From the NCBI GenBank assembly GCA_963210315.1, contig OY723315.1, positions 868,001 through 932,000 on the forward strand: a DNA stretch of 64,000 bases, in the 5' to 3' direction. This stretch comes from Rhynchopus euleeides (Eukaryota > Euglenozoa > Diplonemea > Diplonemida > Diplonemidae). Under the pieces are notes generated by a model. It was not told the origin of the DNA. It did not search any database and worked only from the letters and a program-made list of their open reading frames with translations. This document shows, piece after piece, positions 10,332 through 22,213 of this stretch (position 1 is the stretch's first letter; each line of letters begins with the position of its first letter). The position numbers and the translations under genes are program-made.

Positions 10332-11804
10332 CCTTGGCTACCTCGAGGTGGCTTCATCGTGTTATTTATTCACTGCCAGTGGGGATGGCATCAAGAGCAG
10401 GTTCTCGATGTGCTCTATACTGCTGTAAACAGCTTCGTGTTATCATGGCGCCCCTCCCCTCAGCATTTCCCGCTACCGCCGCGCCCTGTTTGGTGCCGTT
10501 CTACCACTTCTGCGTGCGCGTGCCTCGAGGTTAGTTATGCAGGGGGTGTCGTAGCTTCAGGCGTTCGGCTGCCGCAGCGATAGTCTTCTGAATGTGGGGG
10601 CGGTGGCCTGAGCCCATTGGGCGGGGCCACTGCCCCCATTCCCTTTTCTGCCCGGTGCCGTCTTTTTCAAATGTGGGGTGAGTGTGTTGGCTTGAGTTTC
10701 ATGGGGCGTGAGAATTGCATCTAGAGAACCTCGGTGCGGTCTGCACGACCCGAACGTATATTTGTGTGGTGATCAGGCTGAGAAGGCAGGTTTGTGGTGT
10801 GGCCATCACGCTAGCCTATGATTTTGTGTTGTCGGAGCAGCAAGGTTTTTCGCATAAAAAATACTGTGTGTCGGCGGTCGGTGTACTCGCGTGGAAAATG
10901 ATGCATTCAGTTCTGGTAACAGTGCTCGACATGCCATCCCCTTCCGCATGACATTCCCCTGCTATGGCGCAGGGTCAAGGGGAGGTTTTGGAAGGCGTAC
11001 GCCAAAGCGTCACAACTCCGACGCATGTTAGAGAGGAGAGTCATCACTGAAAACGAAGTTTCCAATTACCTACCCCCCCGGTATGGAAAAAAAAGACGAA
11101 ACTTCCTACAAAAAATAATCCACGAAAACTGCAAACCCGCACCTCTCTCTACAATACGGAGTGTTGCAGCGAACGCCTGTGGCGAGCCACCCAAACTGGG
11201 AACAATGTGTCGCCCGGGGGTCCCTTTCTTTCGCGCTTTCCCGTTGGGATTTGATGCTGGAGCCCGAACACGGGATATAATGAACCTGGCCTGGACCCGC
11301 CCAGATCCTTCCTGAGGGTGGTCCATTCCATTGGATCTGCTTGTGTGATTTCGCTTCTGTCACCTCAAGTGTTGTGGCTTGTTGTATCTTTTATCTCTCC
11401 GATGCAGGCTTCGCCTTGCAGGCTGGCAACAATATTGTGGGATTGCCTGCCCTGCGATGAGTGTGTGTGGGTTCCGGTGCGCGTTCATAATGAGTGCAAC
11501 GGAAAGAGTAACCGTGCAACCAACGAACCGGGTTGGGTCGCTGGTGGCAGACAGCCCGTAGCAGGCGAAGCATCCGCCTCGGGGCATTGTGGTTACCGCT
11601 TGTCTTCCGGCCCATAGTATTCATAGTATTTGTGGTGGTCCTGTTTCGTCATGTTACTTTTGTCGTGCACAGAGCTGACACGATATGCCATCCCCCCCAC
11701 CCCCACCCCCCAATATTTCCCTCGTTTTCTCGCAACGCGCAACAGCCACATGGCACACCCCCCATGATGCAAGCTGCAAATCGCCGCCCCCGCCCCCCCC
11801 CCCC
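10332..11804. other. Intergenic region downstream of gene B
   Basis: No gene supported on either strand; short frames show no recognisable motif. A pure C run abuts the element that starts at 11,805. Confidence 0.4.
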
Positions 11805-12221
11805 CCCCCCTAGGGCTATGATGGGAAGGAAACGCGTTTCCATCGAAAAATCGAAAATAAGGAAACGGAAACGGAAACGGAAACGTTTCCTTATTTTGAG
11901 GAAACGCCCCCTTTGCACTGGGGAAGCAGGGGAAACAACACACGTTTACCACAGTCGCTTGGACTTGCCATGGTCTGACAGGATCTCCGGACCGGTCCAC
12001 ACGCTTTCACTGAAGCCGCGCTTCTTCGAAGTCTTCGGGGCGGGTTTGGGTGGCATATTCCTTCGATGTGGTGGCCCTTTGTCCGTGCTGGTGTGTGTTG
12101 ATAACTTTTCCAGTGCAAAATACACAGGCGTTTCCTTCCCGAAATCGAAAATATGGAAACGGAAACGGGAACGGAAACGGAAACGTTTCCACGTTTCCTT
12201 CCCATCATAGCCCTAGGGGGG
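11805..12221. mobile_element. 417-bp MITE-like element with 30-bp terminal inverted repeats and GGAAAC subrepeats
   Basis: The left end (11805-11834: CCCCCCTAGGGCTATGATGG, then GAAGGAAACG) is matched base for base by the complement of the right end (12192-12221). Just inside each terminus is a run of GGAAAC hexamers and a CGAAAATAAGGAAACGG-type motif, ending in the self-complementary GGAAACGTTTCC, so each end can fold. No coding capacity. Because the outer bases are a C run, the exact boundary and target duplication cannot be fixed. Confidence 0.65.
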
Positions 12222-13664
12222 TCGAAAGCCCCGTTTTTTTGTCCCAAAATGGTGTTTTTCGACATAGCAGCCGCGGCCCTCTATTTGACCTTCTGACCCC
12301 CCAGAACCCACCATACCCCGGTTTTTGGGCCCTAGGAGTCCGATTTTCGGGCTCCCGAGCCCCGGAAAGTCGATTTTTGATGATGTCAATTTTTCCGTTC
12401 CCTATACTGCACCTCCGGGTCATGGCACGGACGCCTGCCACGGGCAGATAGTAAAACACTCTCATCCTGGGACGTCCGAGCGCACACCATCCTGCGGCTG
12501 TGATTTTCTGATGCAACCGCTCATCCGCGCCACAAACAACGTCGTATCCCAACGATTCGGACAGTGAGAAGATGCCATCGAATACTGCCATCTGACACAG
12601 TCGTTGGGTGGCCTGCTATTGAACTCGGAGCTGCCAGGAACAGGGAGGATGTCATCATAGCCGACAGTGATGCATTAGTGTTGATGCCCTCATGAGAATG
12701 CTCTCTTAGAATGCAAGGCAGGTAAACTGTCCCGACTAAACACTTGCCACTGCTGCCGTTATCTGCGAAGCATTTCTCCTGTGGATGCAGACAGTCAAGG
12801 GAGGTGGAAGAGCGCAGCGAGTACCCAGCTGCAACGCAGAGCCCGAGCTTATCATCAAGGTTCTCTTCTGGCGCTCAAGACCAGGGTCCTGTGGGACCTG
12901 GTCTCAGAACAGTGTCCGGGTATTTATGCTGCACGCGCCTTATGTAAATGACGAGTGCGCGGAACTGGCTAAAGACGCTGCGAAGGATATGCTCGGGACA
13001 TTCAAGCGTCCTCCGTACGCTGAGGCGAGGAAGGGGATCAAGGAATCACACAGTGCAACTCTCGCAACAACCATTTCACAGAAGAAGTGCGCGGGCTTCG
13101 AATGCACGTCCTGAATAATCAGAAAGTTATTGCACGCCCTGCTCAGCAAGCCATGAGCAAGTCGTGAGGGTTGGTTCGCAAACCCCCCTCCCGACAGAGG
13201 AGACCTTTCAACTTACAAAGAGTTCGTTGGCCAGACCAGCATCTCAGTGTCGGAGCAGTGGCCAGTTGTGCCGCCTGTCCCTTGCAGCCAAGCACCGCAC
13301 ACTGTGCAAGTTGATGACGGTTCCCATTCTGCATCAGTATGCATCTTTGCATGATCTGGCAGTGTATACAGAGAAGGAGATGGTGGCTGCCCGCATTCAA
13401 CAGTTTGGTGCGACGCTGGAGTGGGAAGAGGGTCGAAAGATGCAGGATTGGCACCTATGGAGGGTCTTGAGGACGCAGGGGAGGAAGGGGTGGAGGAGGT
13501 CGAGAAAGTGGGCCTGCACATGGGCTGATAGTAGACTGGCGAACCCGTGCGTGACCCTGAGGTGCAGTATATGGTGCCCCTGACGACCCCATATTGCGTA
13601 GTTTGTGCGTAGTGAAAAGGGGGGGGGGGTCTCATTTTTTGATTTACTCAGCCATTCTCTGTCT

Positions 13665-14269
13665 CTATGCCGGGACCCCAAACTCAAGGAGTTCTTGCTG
13701 TTCCGGGGTCAGTGAGGGTGCAGGCGCTTCAGGTGCTGCAGGTGCTGCAGGTTCTTCAGGTGCTGCAGCGCTGGCAGCCTTCGGTGCGGGTTTCGACGCA
13801 GTCTTTGCAGGTCTCTTTGGGGGTGCCCTTTGGCGCGGTGCCTGCTTCAGCTCGTCGGGTGGAAGCATCAACGCATCATTAAGCGGTGCCTGCTTCAGCT
13901 CCTCCGGGTGGAAGCGTCAACGCATCATTAAGGAAGAAGGAAGCACAGTTGCTACGCTTTTTTGCAGCTGCAGGAAACGACACCATACCCAACAACAATC
14001 CCCAGACCGTCGAGGGAGAGTGGGCGCCTGGATCCCGTGACACAGATCTCTAGTGCCGTTGTGATCCCCTCGGATAACGTCTCCTGGACGTTGTCAGCGG
14101 AGGTTGCCTGTGTGGCGGTGACCTCCGTATACCCCGCGGGATCCAGTGCCAGTAGCGCCTTCTTCAGCTTTTCGTCGACCCCTCGGCCGACGCTCTCCTT
14201 GATGTCAAGGGCCACCTTCAGGGTGGCACCTCGCAGCGCCCTGAAGGCTGTGATCGTATCATCATTCAC
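13665..14269 (-). pseudogene. Degraded gene of unknown function inside the inverted-repeat element
   Basis: A minus-strand frame from 14,269 to 13,952 (105 residues, starting MNDDTITAFRALRGATLKVA) has ordinary coding composition. Further down, 13,871-13,665 encodes a Pro/Ala/Lys-rich tail ending TPEQQELLEFGVPA. Between them a segment of about 48 bp is duplicated (13,834-13,882 and 13,881-13,932), giving LNDALMLPPDELKQAPR and a shifted copy LNDALTLPPGG; a one-base difference between the copies changes the frame. The pieces probably once formed one protein. I do not recognise the family. Confidence 0.35.
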
Positions 14270-14403
14270 AATCTCGAGGGTGTTCTACGCGGCTCCTGGA
14301 ACTCACTTCCTTCTCAGGTGTTTCTGGGCATGGGGCAACCTTGCCCAGGTGTTTCTGGAGTCCCGCCCCACATGTCGTGCGTTCTTTCGTACGGTGTATA
14401 GTG

Positions 14404-14739
14404 AGTTCTGGCAATAATTTTTTGCTCGGTCAGCGCAGTGCCTCCAGTCCTGTCTCAGTAGCCACACAGAAAGGGGGACCAAAAAAAACTGGGGGGGGAC
14501 CAAAAAGCGAGACCCCCCCCCCAGATTGCGTAGTTTGTGCGTAGTGAAAAAGGGGTAAATCAGGGGCACCAAGTTCTGGCAATAATTTTTTGCTCGGTCA
14601 GCGCAGTGCCTCCAGTCCTGTCTCAGTAGCCACACAGAAAGGGGGACCAAAAAAACTGGGGGGGGACCAAAAAGCGAGACCCCCCCCCCCAGATTGCGTA
14701 GTTTGTGCGTAGTGAAAAAGGGGTAAATCAGGGGCACCA
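14404..14739. repeat. 168-bp tandem duplication
   Basis: Two consecutive copies (14,404-14,571 and 14,572-about 14,739) starting AGTTCTGGCAATAATTTTTT and ending GGGGTAAATCAGGGGCACC. A part of the unit, ATTGCGTAGTTTGTGCGTAG, occurs a third time at 13,596-13,615. The duplication abuts the right inverted repeat of the surrounding candidate element. Confidence 0.85.
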
Positions 14740-14921
14740 GTATAGGGAACAAAATTTTGACATCATCAAAAATCGACTTTCCGGGGCTCGGGAGCCCGAA
14801 AATCGGACTCCTAGGGCCCAAAAACCGGGGTATGGTGGGTTCTGGGGGGTCAGAAGGTCAAATAGAGGGCCGCGGCTGCTATGTCGAAAAACCCCATTTT
14901 GGGACAGGCTTTCGACCCGCC

Positions 14922-16198
14922 CTACCCCCCCCCCCTACGACGTTCTTCTGGATGTGCTTTTTGCACATCACATCCTGGCGCATCACTGCCTGCTTGTGAT
15001 TGGGACGGACTGAAGAGTGCTGCCCTCATCGATCAGTCTTCCAGTGTCTCAGGATACCCAGACTCGCGTTTCACAGGATGGCTTTGCGAAGAACACTCTC
15101 TGCAGGGCCCTTGGGGTCACTCAATGACATGCATGGTTGCAGTCCCTTTTCACCCCCTCCCCCCAGATAAAAAGTAACCCTGGTCGTCTCACGTCACGAC
15201 TGTTGTTGTCGATACCATGTTATGATGAACGCCTGTTCGTCACACACATCAGGTTGGTGGTCGACACGACTGAAAAAGTCGTTTGCTGCTAAATCGTTCA
15301 AAATTCACGCTGCCTCTCCGGCACTCATGCGTGCGTGCCTCGTGGCACGCATGCAAAGGGATGCAGAGGGTGACGTGACTTCTGGTGTTAGGAGTACTTT
15401 CTGCTGCTCGCAGCATTCCCTTCCGAAGGTAGGGAGTGTGGTGTTGCCACTGCCCTGTTTCTGTCTGTTGCTGACACCTTCTCAAGCGGCGATGAAAGTA
15501 GCTCACGTGCGGGCACTGGTCCTGCTGCAGCACGTTGCCAAGAACACCAAAAGCTTCTCAGGAATGGAACCGACCGAGTTTATCTTTCACAGCTTTCCGG
15601 AAACCAGGAAAACAAAAATAGGCCTATCCACACTATGTGCGAAGCGGCACAGGGGAACACTGCAACCTGCCATCTGCGTGGCACACCCTGGCAAAGGTCT
15701 GTCCCTGCCTATTTTACAAACAGAATATCACACGTTATGTATTTTTTTTCGCGATTTGCAAGCGGTGAAGCAGGGCAAAGTCGCGAAATGGCCACATTGT
15801 ACAACCCCGAATCTTAGGCCGTAATGCCAATTTCACAGGGCCTCAACTTGAGACACAAAAGTGTGCGGTCCAGTGAAAACCTTGTTCGGAGCTGTATTTT
15901 TAGCAGTTGCTGGACGGGCTGTCTCTACCTGAGGGCGCAAAGGAGTACGATTTTGCTACGCCGTTGCCCACCACCCCCACCCCCCCCCCCCCCCCCGTTC
16001 CCCTCCTCCCCTGCCCCCCTACCCTGCAGGATGGCATTCCTCCTGTGTATAGCAACGTTCACATCCAAACGTTGCTCTACACACAACCCCCTTCACACCA
16101 CCCCGCCTGACACCCTCTCTGCGCGCAGAGCCCACGCCATTCCATCCTGTCACCCCCACACCCACCCATCTCGCTCCCCACCGCCACCACCCCTGCAG
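14922..16198. other. Intergenic region upstream of the receptor-like gene
   Basis: No supported gene. A 200-residue open frame at 15,222-15,824 lacks motifs and coding-like composition and is not called. C-rich tracts at 15,975-16,020 and 16,140-16,196 lead to a strong acceptor-like CCACCCCTGCAG ending at 16,198, just before the next gene. Confidence 0.4.
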
Positions 16199-16257
16199 AT
16201 CACACGCCACCCCCTACACCCTCCTTCTGCTCCTCCGGGTTGGGCTGTGTGTGGGGT

Positions 16258-17748
16258 ATGTCCTTGCTGGGCACCCCTGCCCCAGAGGGGCATCCCAACC
16301 TCTGCTCGCACGCCTGGGTGCTCGGGGAGGAGTTCGTGAAGTCGCAGTGGGTGCAGCCTGATGGGGTGCTCATCGGGCTGGGCACCGTGGGGTGCATCTG
16401 CGCCGCCCTGCAGGTGGTGATTGTGATGATGCGGCGCAACATGTCGACATGGGCACACCGCGGGCTCCTCGCTGTTGCTTTCGCCGATTTCTTCAGCTGC
16501 CTCTGGTGGGCCGTGCTGGCCCCCAGCTCCACCCACAACGACACCTATGTCGGACACGACAGCAGCTGCCGTGTCATCGAATGGGCACGCGTGAGCATCG
16601 ACGTTTCGTCTCTCATCTGGATGTTCCTCCTCTGCCTGCTCGTGTCTGTCGATGCCTACAACTTCTACAGCTTCGGGATTGTCTCGCGCAACGCGATGAC
16701 TGTCTTCCGCTGCCTCGCCATCGGGGGGCCCCCTCTCGCCATCATGATGATCGGCGCCTGGAGGTTTACCTCTCCCTGCCCCTCCGCACAGCACGACGAG
16801 ACAGACCTCAGCTACTTCGCACACTGCATCCTGAACATCATGGGCATCACCTTCATTGTCACAGCCTTTCTGGCTGTCGGCGGGGTCTATGTGACCTACC
16901 GCCGGAAGCGGGGTGGCGTGTGGCCCCACCGCCTGCTGACTCTGGTCGTGTCTGTTTTCATGAGGGGTGTGCCCTCCCTGATGCAGCTTGTGGGGTGGCT
17001 CGGAGGATCGTGCAGCGTGCACTGGCCGCAGATGATGAGCGTTGTCTGCCCTCTCCTCCCCGCCCTGCATCTGGCGGCGTTCTTCTGCAGGTTTGACATC
17101 TACGCTAAGATGCAGAGCTCTGTGGGGAGCAAAATGGGCACGCCCCGCACCTCCGTCTCGCAGTACTCCCACGTCACACCGCAGCTGAATGGGTCTGTGG
17201 CGTGTGGGGCGGACAGCGGTGTGGGGGAGAGCAGCGGCCCCAACGTGACTATGAGCCGTGGGAGCCGATCAACCAGCAGGGTGAACGCGACCTGCACCCC
17301 GGCAAGCCACCCCGCCGACGGGGACGGGTCGGAGGCGTCCTCCCTCCTCAACCCGCTGAGGGAGCAGCAGGCGCACCTGGACCTGCTGTGGGGGTGCACC
17401 ACGCAGGTCATTATGTTTGAGAAGAAGACCCGTGGGCTCTCATTCGTCGCTCCGGACTCCGACAGCTCATCTGAGTATGCCTGGGTGCTGGGTGTGGGGA
17501 TAGGTGGGGGAAGGGGGGGGGAGCCTGGGTCATGGTCTTTTGTTTTGGAAGGGGAGGGGGGGGGTGACAGCTCGATTTTTTGTACTAAAAAGTCCTGGGC
17601 GGTGTTCTGGGGGATGCAGTGCAGCTGAGGGCCTTGCCGCACCACCACCTCCACCGCCACCAACAGATCATCTGATGACTGCCGCCCGTTTTTCGGTGAT
17701 GGCCTCCCAGGTGGTACGCCAGCGTCACCTGCCTCTGTGGACTACTAG
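16258..17748 (+). CDS. Seven-transmembrane, GPCR-like receptor (two exons)
   Basis: Proposed exons 16258-17474 and 17667-17748, giving 432 residues. Seven hydrophobic helices are visible at about 36-58, 68-88, 113-137, 147-168, 187-213, 225-248 and 256-277, with a short N-terminus outside and a long Ser/Thr-rich tail inside. Cys104 and Cys174 lie where an extracellular disulfide joins loops in GPCRs. The layout resembles cAMP-receptor-like proteins of protists, but no diagnostic motif settles the class. Without splicing, the frame runs to 17,628 through a Gly-rich stretch that looks like translated intron. A GTATGC donor at 17475 and an AG after CCACCGCCACCAAC at 17665-17666 remove 192 bp and give an in-frame acidic end (DSSSESSDDCR, ending VDY). 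The start at 16258 is 60 bases after a CTGCAG acceptor; an in-frame ATG at 16240 is possible. Confidence 0.72.
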
Positions 17749-19870
17749 GGGCGCAGTCGAAAGGCATGGAACAAGAGCTGCCCTGACTGCTGCCCGACTG
17801 CGGAGGGCTGACAGGCAGGTACAGCCTTGTTGAATGATGTGGCGCCTGCACTTCTGGCACTGCCTGTCGAGAGGGCAGATCCCCTCGCTGCCCGGTTAAG
17901 GTTTTGTTCAACACAGCCCTGTCTTGTCTCACAGAAGGGACAGGGAGGAGGGGGTGCCAAATGGGGCATGTCGAGCCAAGCTCGTGGTTGGCGATGCCAA
18001 AGTGCAAAGCTCTGAGGCTTGGAACGGTTAGGAACGTCCTGTGTGAGAAGCAGATCCAGACGACTTCCGACGCGGTCCCCCGAACAATATATATGGGGTG
18101 CAGCAAGCCAGGGGTGGGGTGGGTGTGAGGGTGGGGGTGGGTGGGAAAGCGAAATGGTATTCCCGTGTGTCATTGCCAGTAAAAAAAACCACCTGATTCT
18201 TTGTTTGTGCCGGATTCGCACATCATGGCAGGCACACAGCTCTCAGCGTGTTGTCCGCCCGTATAACTGCTTCGACCGGGCTTCCGATGTTTCTTGAAAC
18301 TCGTCCCCCATTCTCTGTTAGCGCGTTCACGTTTCTATTTTTGACTGGTCATGAGCGACGAAGCGTAGCGAAGTCGCCAAGTAAACAAAAGGAAATCATA
18401 CTGCCTGAAGCTTCAGACGGACCTCGGCATGGTCCTGAGATACAAAATTGTGCGTCCAACAATAGGTCGTTTGTATCTTTACAGTTGCTGGGCACGTGAG
18501 GAGAGGGTGTCTAGCATGAAGCGAAAGGAGTATGTATTGCTTGACCAATGCACAATGCACACACACCCACACAAAACACAGGCGAATCTGCCGACCCACC
18601 CCCGCCCTCCCTGCAACTTTTGAAAAAGCCTTCGGAAAAGATGCGGCCCGCCGCCACGACACGGCCATTGTCCCGGCTTTGGCCAACAAACAACAGCCCC
18701 GTCCTTTTTTTATTGTGCCAAATATCACGAAAGGGGATCTCGGTCGAGACCCGACACCCGAAACCCCACCCACCACCCCCACCTACCCACCCATAGCCCC
18801 CAGAAGGGTGCACCCAGTTGTTGTTGTTGCGGCGTGGCGGTTTCCACACATAGTTGGTGGCTGTGCCGTCTGCCACAGGGGCACAGCCATATAATAAACC
18901 GTTCGAATCCAGCAGGGCAGTGTGTGGCGATCGCACAAGCGAGATCATGGTGTACTCGGTGCGCGGTCTTCACTGCTGCAAGGCCATTCACATTCCCGCT
19001 CCCAGGAAACCATGAACAGAGTGAAGGCCCTATCACTGGAAGGCCCTGTACCCTATTGTCAGCAGTCCCACGCGTGGTCTGGGTTCTGGCCATGCTGTCG
19101 TTGTATTTGTTAAGAACCCCGAAGGGGCTTTCGCTCTGTGTCAAGCTGTGTCAGTTTGTCTCCTCCGTTGTGAGGCAGCTCACTCTTCTGGACTTCGAAT
19201 GAGCGAACGCCCCCGAAGAAGAAAGTCACCGACCCGGATGAAAACCGAAATGGGTCGAGATGGGTCTGCCGGTTGCGAACCCTCCAGACCCTTCTGTGGT
19301 GGGGGGTTGTCTGTTCGGCCTTCACGGAGCTGCGTGTCTCGATCTCTCGAACTCTCTGGGGCGATTCCCCCCCCCGCCCCTGAGCCATGGGGGTCGGGAA
19401 TGAAACAAAAAGACTGGGAAAAGTGCAGCCATGCATCACAGTAAATCATCGCAAAGGTGAGTCCCTACCGCAATAAATACGGTCTTTTATTTTTTCGAAG
19501 CGAAACAAAATAGCTAAAAAAAATCAAACGTTTGAGCATATCAGGGCAAACGCGCCCGATTTTTTTCTTTGTCACCGTGTGTGGGTGCGTGCCTCGTAGA
19601 TTTACAGTGCATTCAGGCAGCTAGGTGTGCTCAATCGAACATCTTGAACCAATCAAGGAACACCCGAATTCACGAGGGCGATGGGGGTTGGAATATGAAG
19701 CTGTGAGGAGCTGAACGACAACAGGAAACCAGCCCAAAAGAACGTACATCTGATTTCCCCCGCAGGGGCGTATGGTACTGCAGGCGGGTGGTCTAAAAAA
19801 ATGAAGAAAGTCTCTCTCAGGCACTGCCAGACGAAGCCTGAGGGAATGAAAAAATCAGGTGATTCAGCCC
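17749..19870. other. Intergenic region
   Basis: No supported gene. Several short frames on both strands lack motifs. The final bases (19862-19870, ATTCAGCCC) are the left target-site duplication of the next transposon. Confidence 0.4.
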
Positions 19871-22213
19871 AGGGCTGTTCCTAACTGGGGGGCTTGTTCC
19901 CCACTTTCAGGATTCTGAACTTTTTTTCTAAACCCTGTGCCTGGAATTTTGTCCAAAAAATATCACGTTTTCGCACAAGGCATAAAATGGTCAAAAAACC
20001 CGAAAATCGGGTTTGTAGGGTATATGTCCCCTGTCTGAAAATGCAAAATATGGCCCCGCAGGTGCCCCCAGAGTGATTTAAAATTGGAAAATCGACATTT
20101 TCCACCTACGGGAAATCCCCCAAAATAGGGGGTCCCCAGTCACGAACCCCAAAAAAATGTCCCGCGCGCCTCTAAGGCACTCTAGATTTTTATTATGTCA
20201 TCCAGATGTCACATCTGGGTCCAGGAACACCGGTTTTTGGCCTCAGGAAGTCGAAAAATATGTGTGGAAATTTTTATTCCTGACCAGGATCCCCTAAAAG
20301 CCCGATTTCCCCTGTTTACACATGGGGGATTTCTTGCAACGCCCGCTCGTGTGCTGAGTGTGTTATCCGCGACGTGGATGCGGTCGCCCTCTTCCTCCCA
20401 GAAGCCACTGATCTTCCTCATCCAACTTCACCTCTGGATGTACGCGGCACGTGCTTGGGTTGTCCTGTCGCAGTGCAGCAGAAGGTCCCCTGTGCACTGC
20501 TGCCCAAGCCATTTCGGCTGCACGGAATACGCCACGCAGAGTAACGTGGTATCGCGTGACCAGCTCGTGAGGCTTGTGCCCCGAATCGAATCGATAGGCT
20601 GCGAGCTGCATTGCCTCGGTCAGTTGATGTCCTTGTGTGTGCATTTTTGTGCACAACAGTCCCTTGGGTATCTGCAGCGCAGGTGCCTGCACTGGACCAG
20701 GACTCCTGATTTGCCTCTGGCACTTGTGATCGGAACGGATGCGGCGACATGCCACGGTGCCCATGGATAGCCATGCCGGCACGAAAGTACGTTCACGACG
20801 GTTGATTACCATTGCTGCACTCTGTCAGAACCAAGGGTCGCAGCTCACCTGAACGCCCACCAGGCCCCCCAACAGGGGGTGAAACCAAAGGGTCCCCCCT
20901 GGGGTTTTTTAACCCAAAATTTTCGAATTCGACATGTCCCCGGGATTTCCACTATGTCGCAGATTTCGATCATTGAGTCAAGAAAACCTAAAAATCTAGG
21001 GGGGAGGTGCTGAAGGATTGCACTGAAAATTTTATCTAACTCGGTCAAAATTCCAGGCACAGGGTTCTAAGAATTTTTGTAAGGGGAAAAAAGTTTTTTT
21101 CTAAGAATTTTGTTAGGGGAATTTTTTTCTAAGGTTGTTTCGCAGAGGAAAAAACTTTTTCTAAGTTTTCCCCAGTCGACAGGGCGCGCACAAGGATGGA
21201 GGGAAGTCTGTCCCACGTACCGTTCGCCTTGCTGGCCAACTGGAGAGCCAGACGTTCACTACCGTGGCCTCCGGCGGTTGGGGGGCTCCGCCCCCCAGAC
21301 CCCCCTGTGGCGTACGTCTCGTACTTAAGTCCTTCGAATCCCATCAAGTCGGGGTCCAACCACTCCAATCGCCTCTGAGGACGCAGCCAACTCGCACAGA
21401 ATCTGTACGCCCACACGAACAGATGTTCGCGACCGTGGCCTCCGGCGGCTGGGGGGCACCGCCCCCCAGACCCCCCAGGTAGCGTGTGCCCGTCCATCTA
21501 TCTCACTTCTCCGGGTACAGTGCAGCGTAGGAGGTCAGCGCCGCATCCATGAAGCGCTTCTTCGAAGCCTGACTGACATCGGACAGGAGGTCGGGCTTCC
21601 CTACCTGGGAGGTACACTTGCCGCGTTCGCGACATGCGTGACACGCGACACGCTACCTGAAACGTGAGTGTGCCTTGCTAACACGGGCATTTCAACGGTC
21701 TGCCGACGACCGTTCCCCAAACCAGTAGACCAGCAGTTTTGGAAAATCGGAGAGATCACCCTACTGCGCTGAATATGGTGCGCACCACTGCAAAAATCCC
21801 CGGGAGCTTTTGGGCTTTCAGACCTGAAGGGGCCAGCAGGTGGGTGGCGTCGGGAGTGGCAGCTTTGTAACTGTCCTCCAGCTGCTGGCATGTCCAGCTC
21901 TGCGAGAGTGCCAAGGTGTATTGAGTCCCTGCGGAGCACAACCCCCGATGAGAACGAGTGCCAGATGATCCTCATTCATTTTCAGCTGTAACGCGCATGA
22001 GGGGCACTCTCTGCCGCAAGCATCTCTGGGCATCACTCGAGAGCTGTCACATGATGACGCGGAGAGAAATCAGAGAATAAGTCCCGCCTGACGGGCACGC
22101 GCCTGGAAACTGTGGGGGGGCGAGCAAAAAATCCCTTGTAAAAATTCTTAGAAAAAACCTGGTTCCCCGACCCAAAAAACCTGGAAAAAGGGCTCGTTCC
22201 CCGCCCAGGCCTG
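19871..22213. mobile_element. MULE-like DNA transposon, copy 2, split by a nested element
   Basis: Nearly identical to 1,424-2,622 once the insertion at 19,932-21,065 and its 5-bp duplication are removed: about 1,204 bp remain against 1,199 bp. It begins AGGGCTGTTCCTAAC and ends CGCCCAGGCCTG in both copies. Its own target-site duplication is ATTCAGCCC (19862-19870 and 22214-22222), different from that of copy 1, which shows two independent insertions. No transposase gene. Confidence 0.72.
19932..21065. mobile_element. 1,134-bp nested DNA transposon with 20-bp terminal inverted repeats
   Basis: Ends are exact inverted repeats of 20 bp: ACCCTGTGCCTGGAATTTTG at 19932-19951 and its complement at 21046-21065. 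It is flanked by TCTAA on both sides (19927-19931 and 21066-21070). The intact counterpart in the other MULE-like copy reads TTTTTTTCTAAGAATTTTT at this point, so the empty site is known. An alternative reading is 21-bp repeats with a 3-bp CTA duplication. An open frame of 191 codons at 20,195-20,770 shows no transposase motif, so the element is probably non-autonomous. The superfamily is undetermined. Confidence 0.82.

Larger units (their letters stand above)
12222..14921. mobile_element. Candidate transposon with inverted repeats of about 185 bp
   Basis: Sequence 12,222-12,408 (from TCGAAAGCCCC to GTTCCCTATACT) reappears in inverted orientation at 14,741-14,921 with only a few differences, enclosing about 2.3 kb. 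The enclosed DNA holds eroded coding-like pieces: on the + strand around 12,930-13,110 (a helical segment with NDECAELAKDAAKDMLGTF) and 13,270-13,480, and on the minus strand at 13,665-14,269. None matches a transposase I can name. The left repeat directly abuts the 417-bp MITE, whose insertion may have removed the outer boundary. It may instead be two inverted solo repeats flanking unrelated DNA. Confidence 0.45.

Noticed and set aside
15222-15824. A 200-codon + strand frame upstream of the 7TM gene
   Set aside because: No motif, irregular composition and many rare residues; looks like chance in a stop-poor region.
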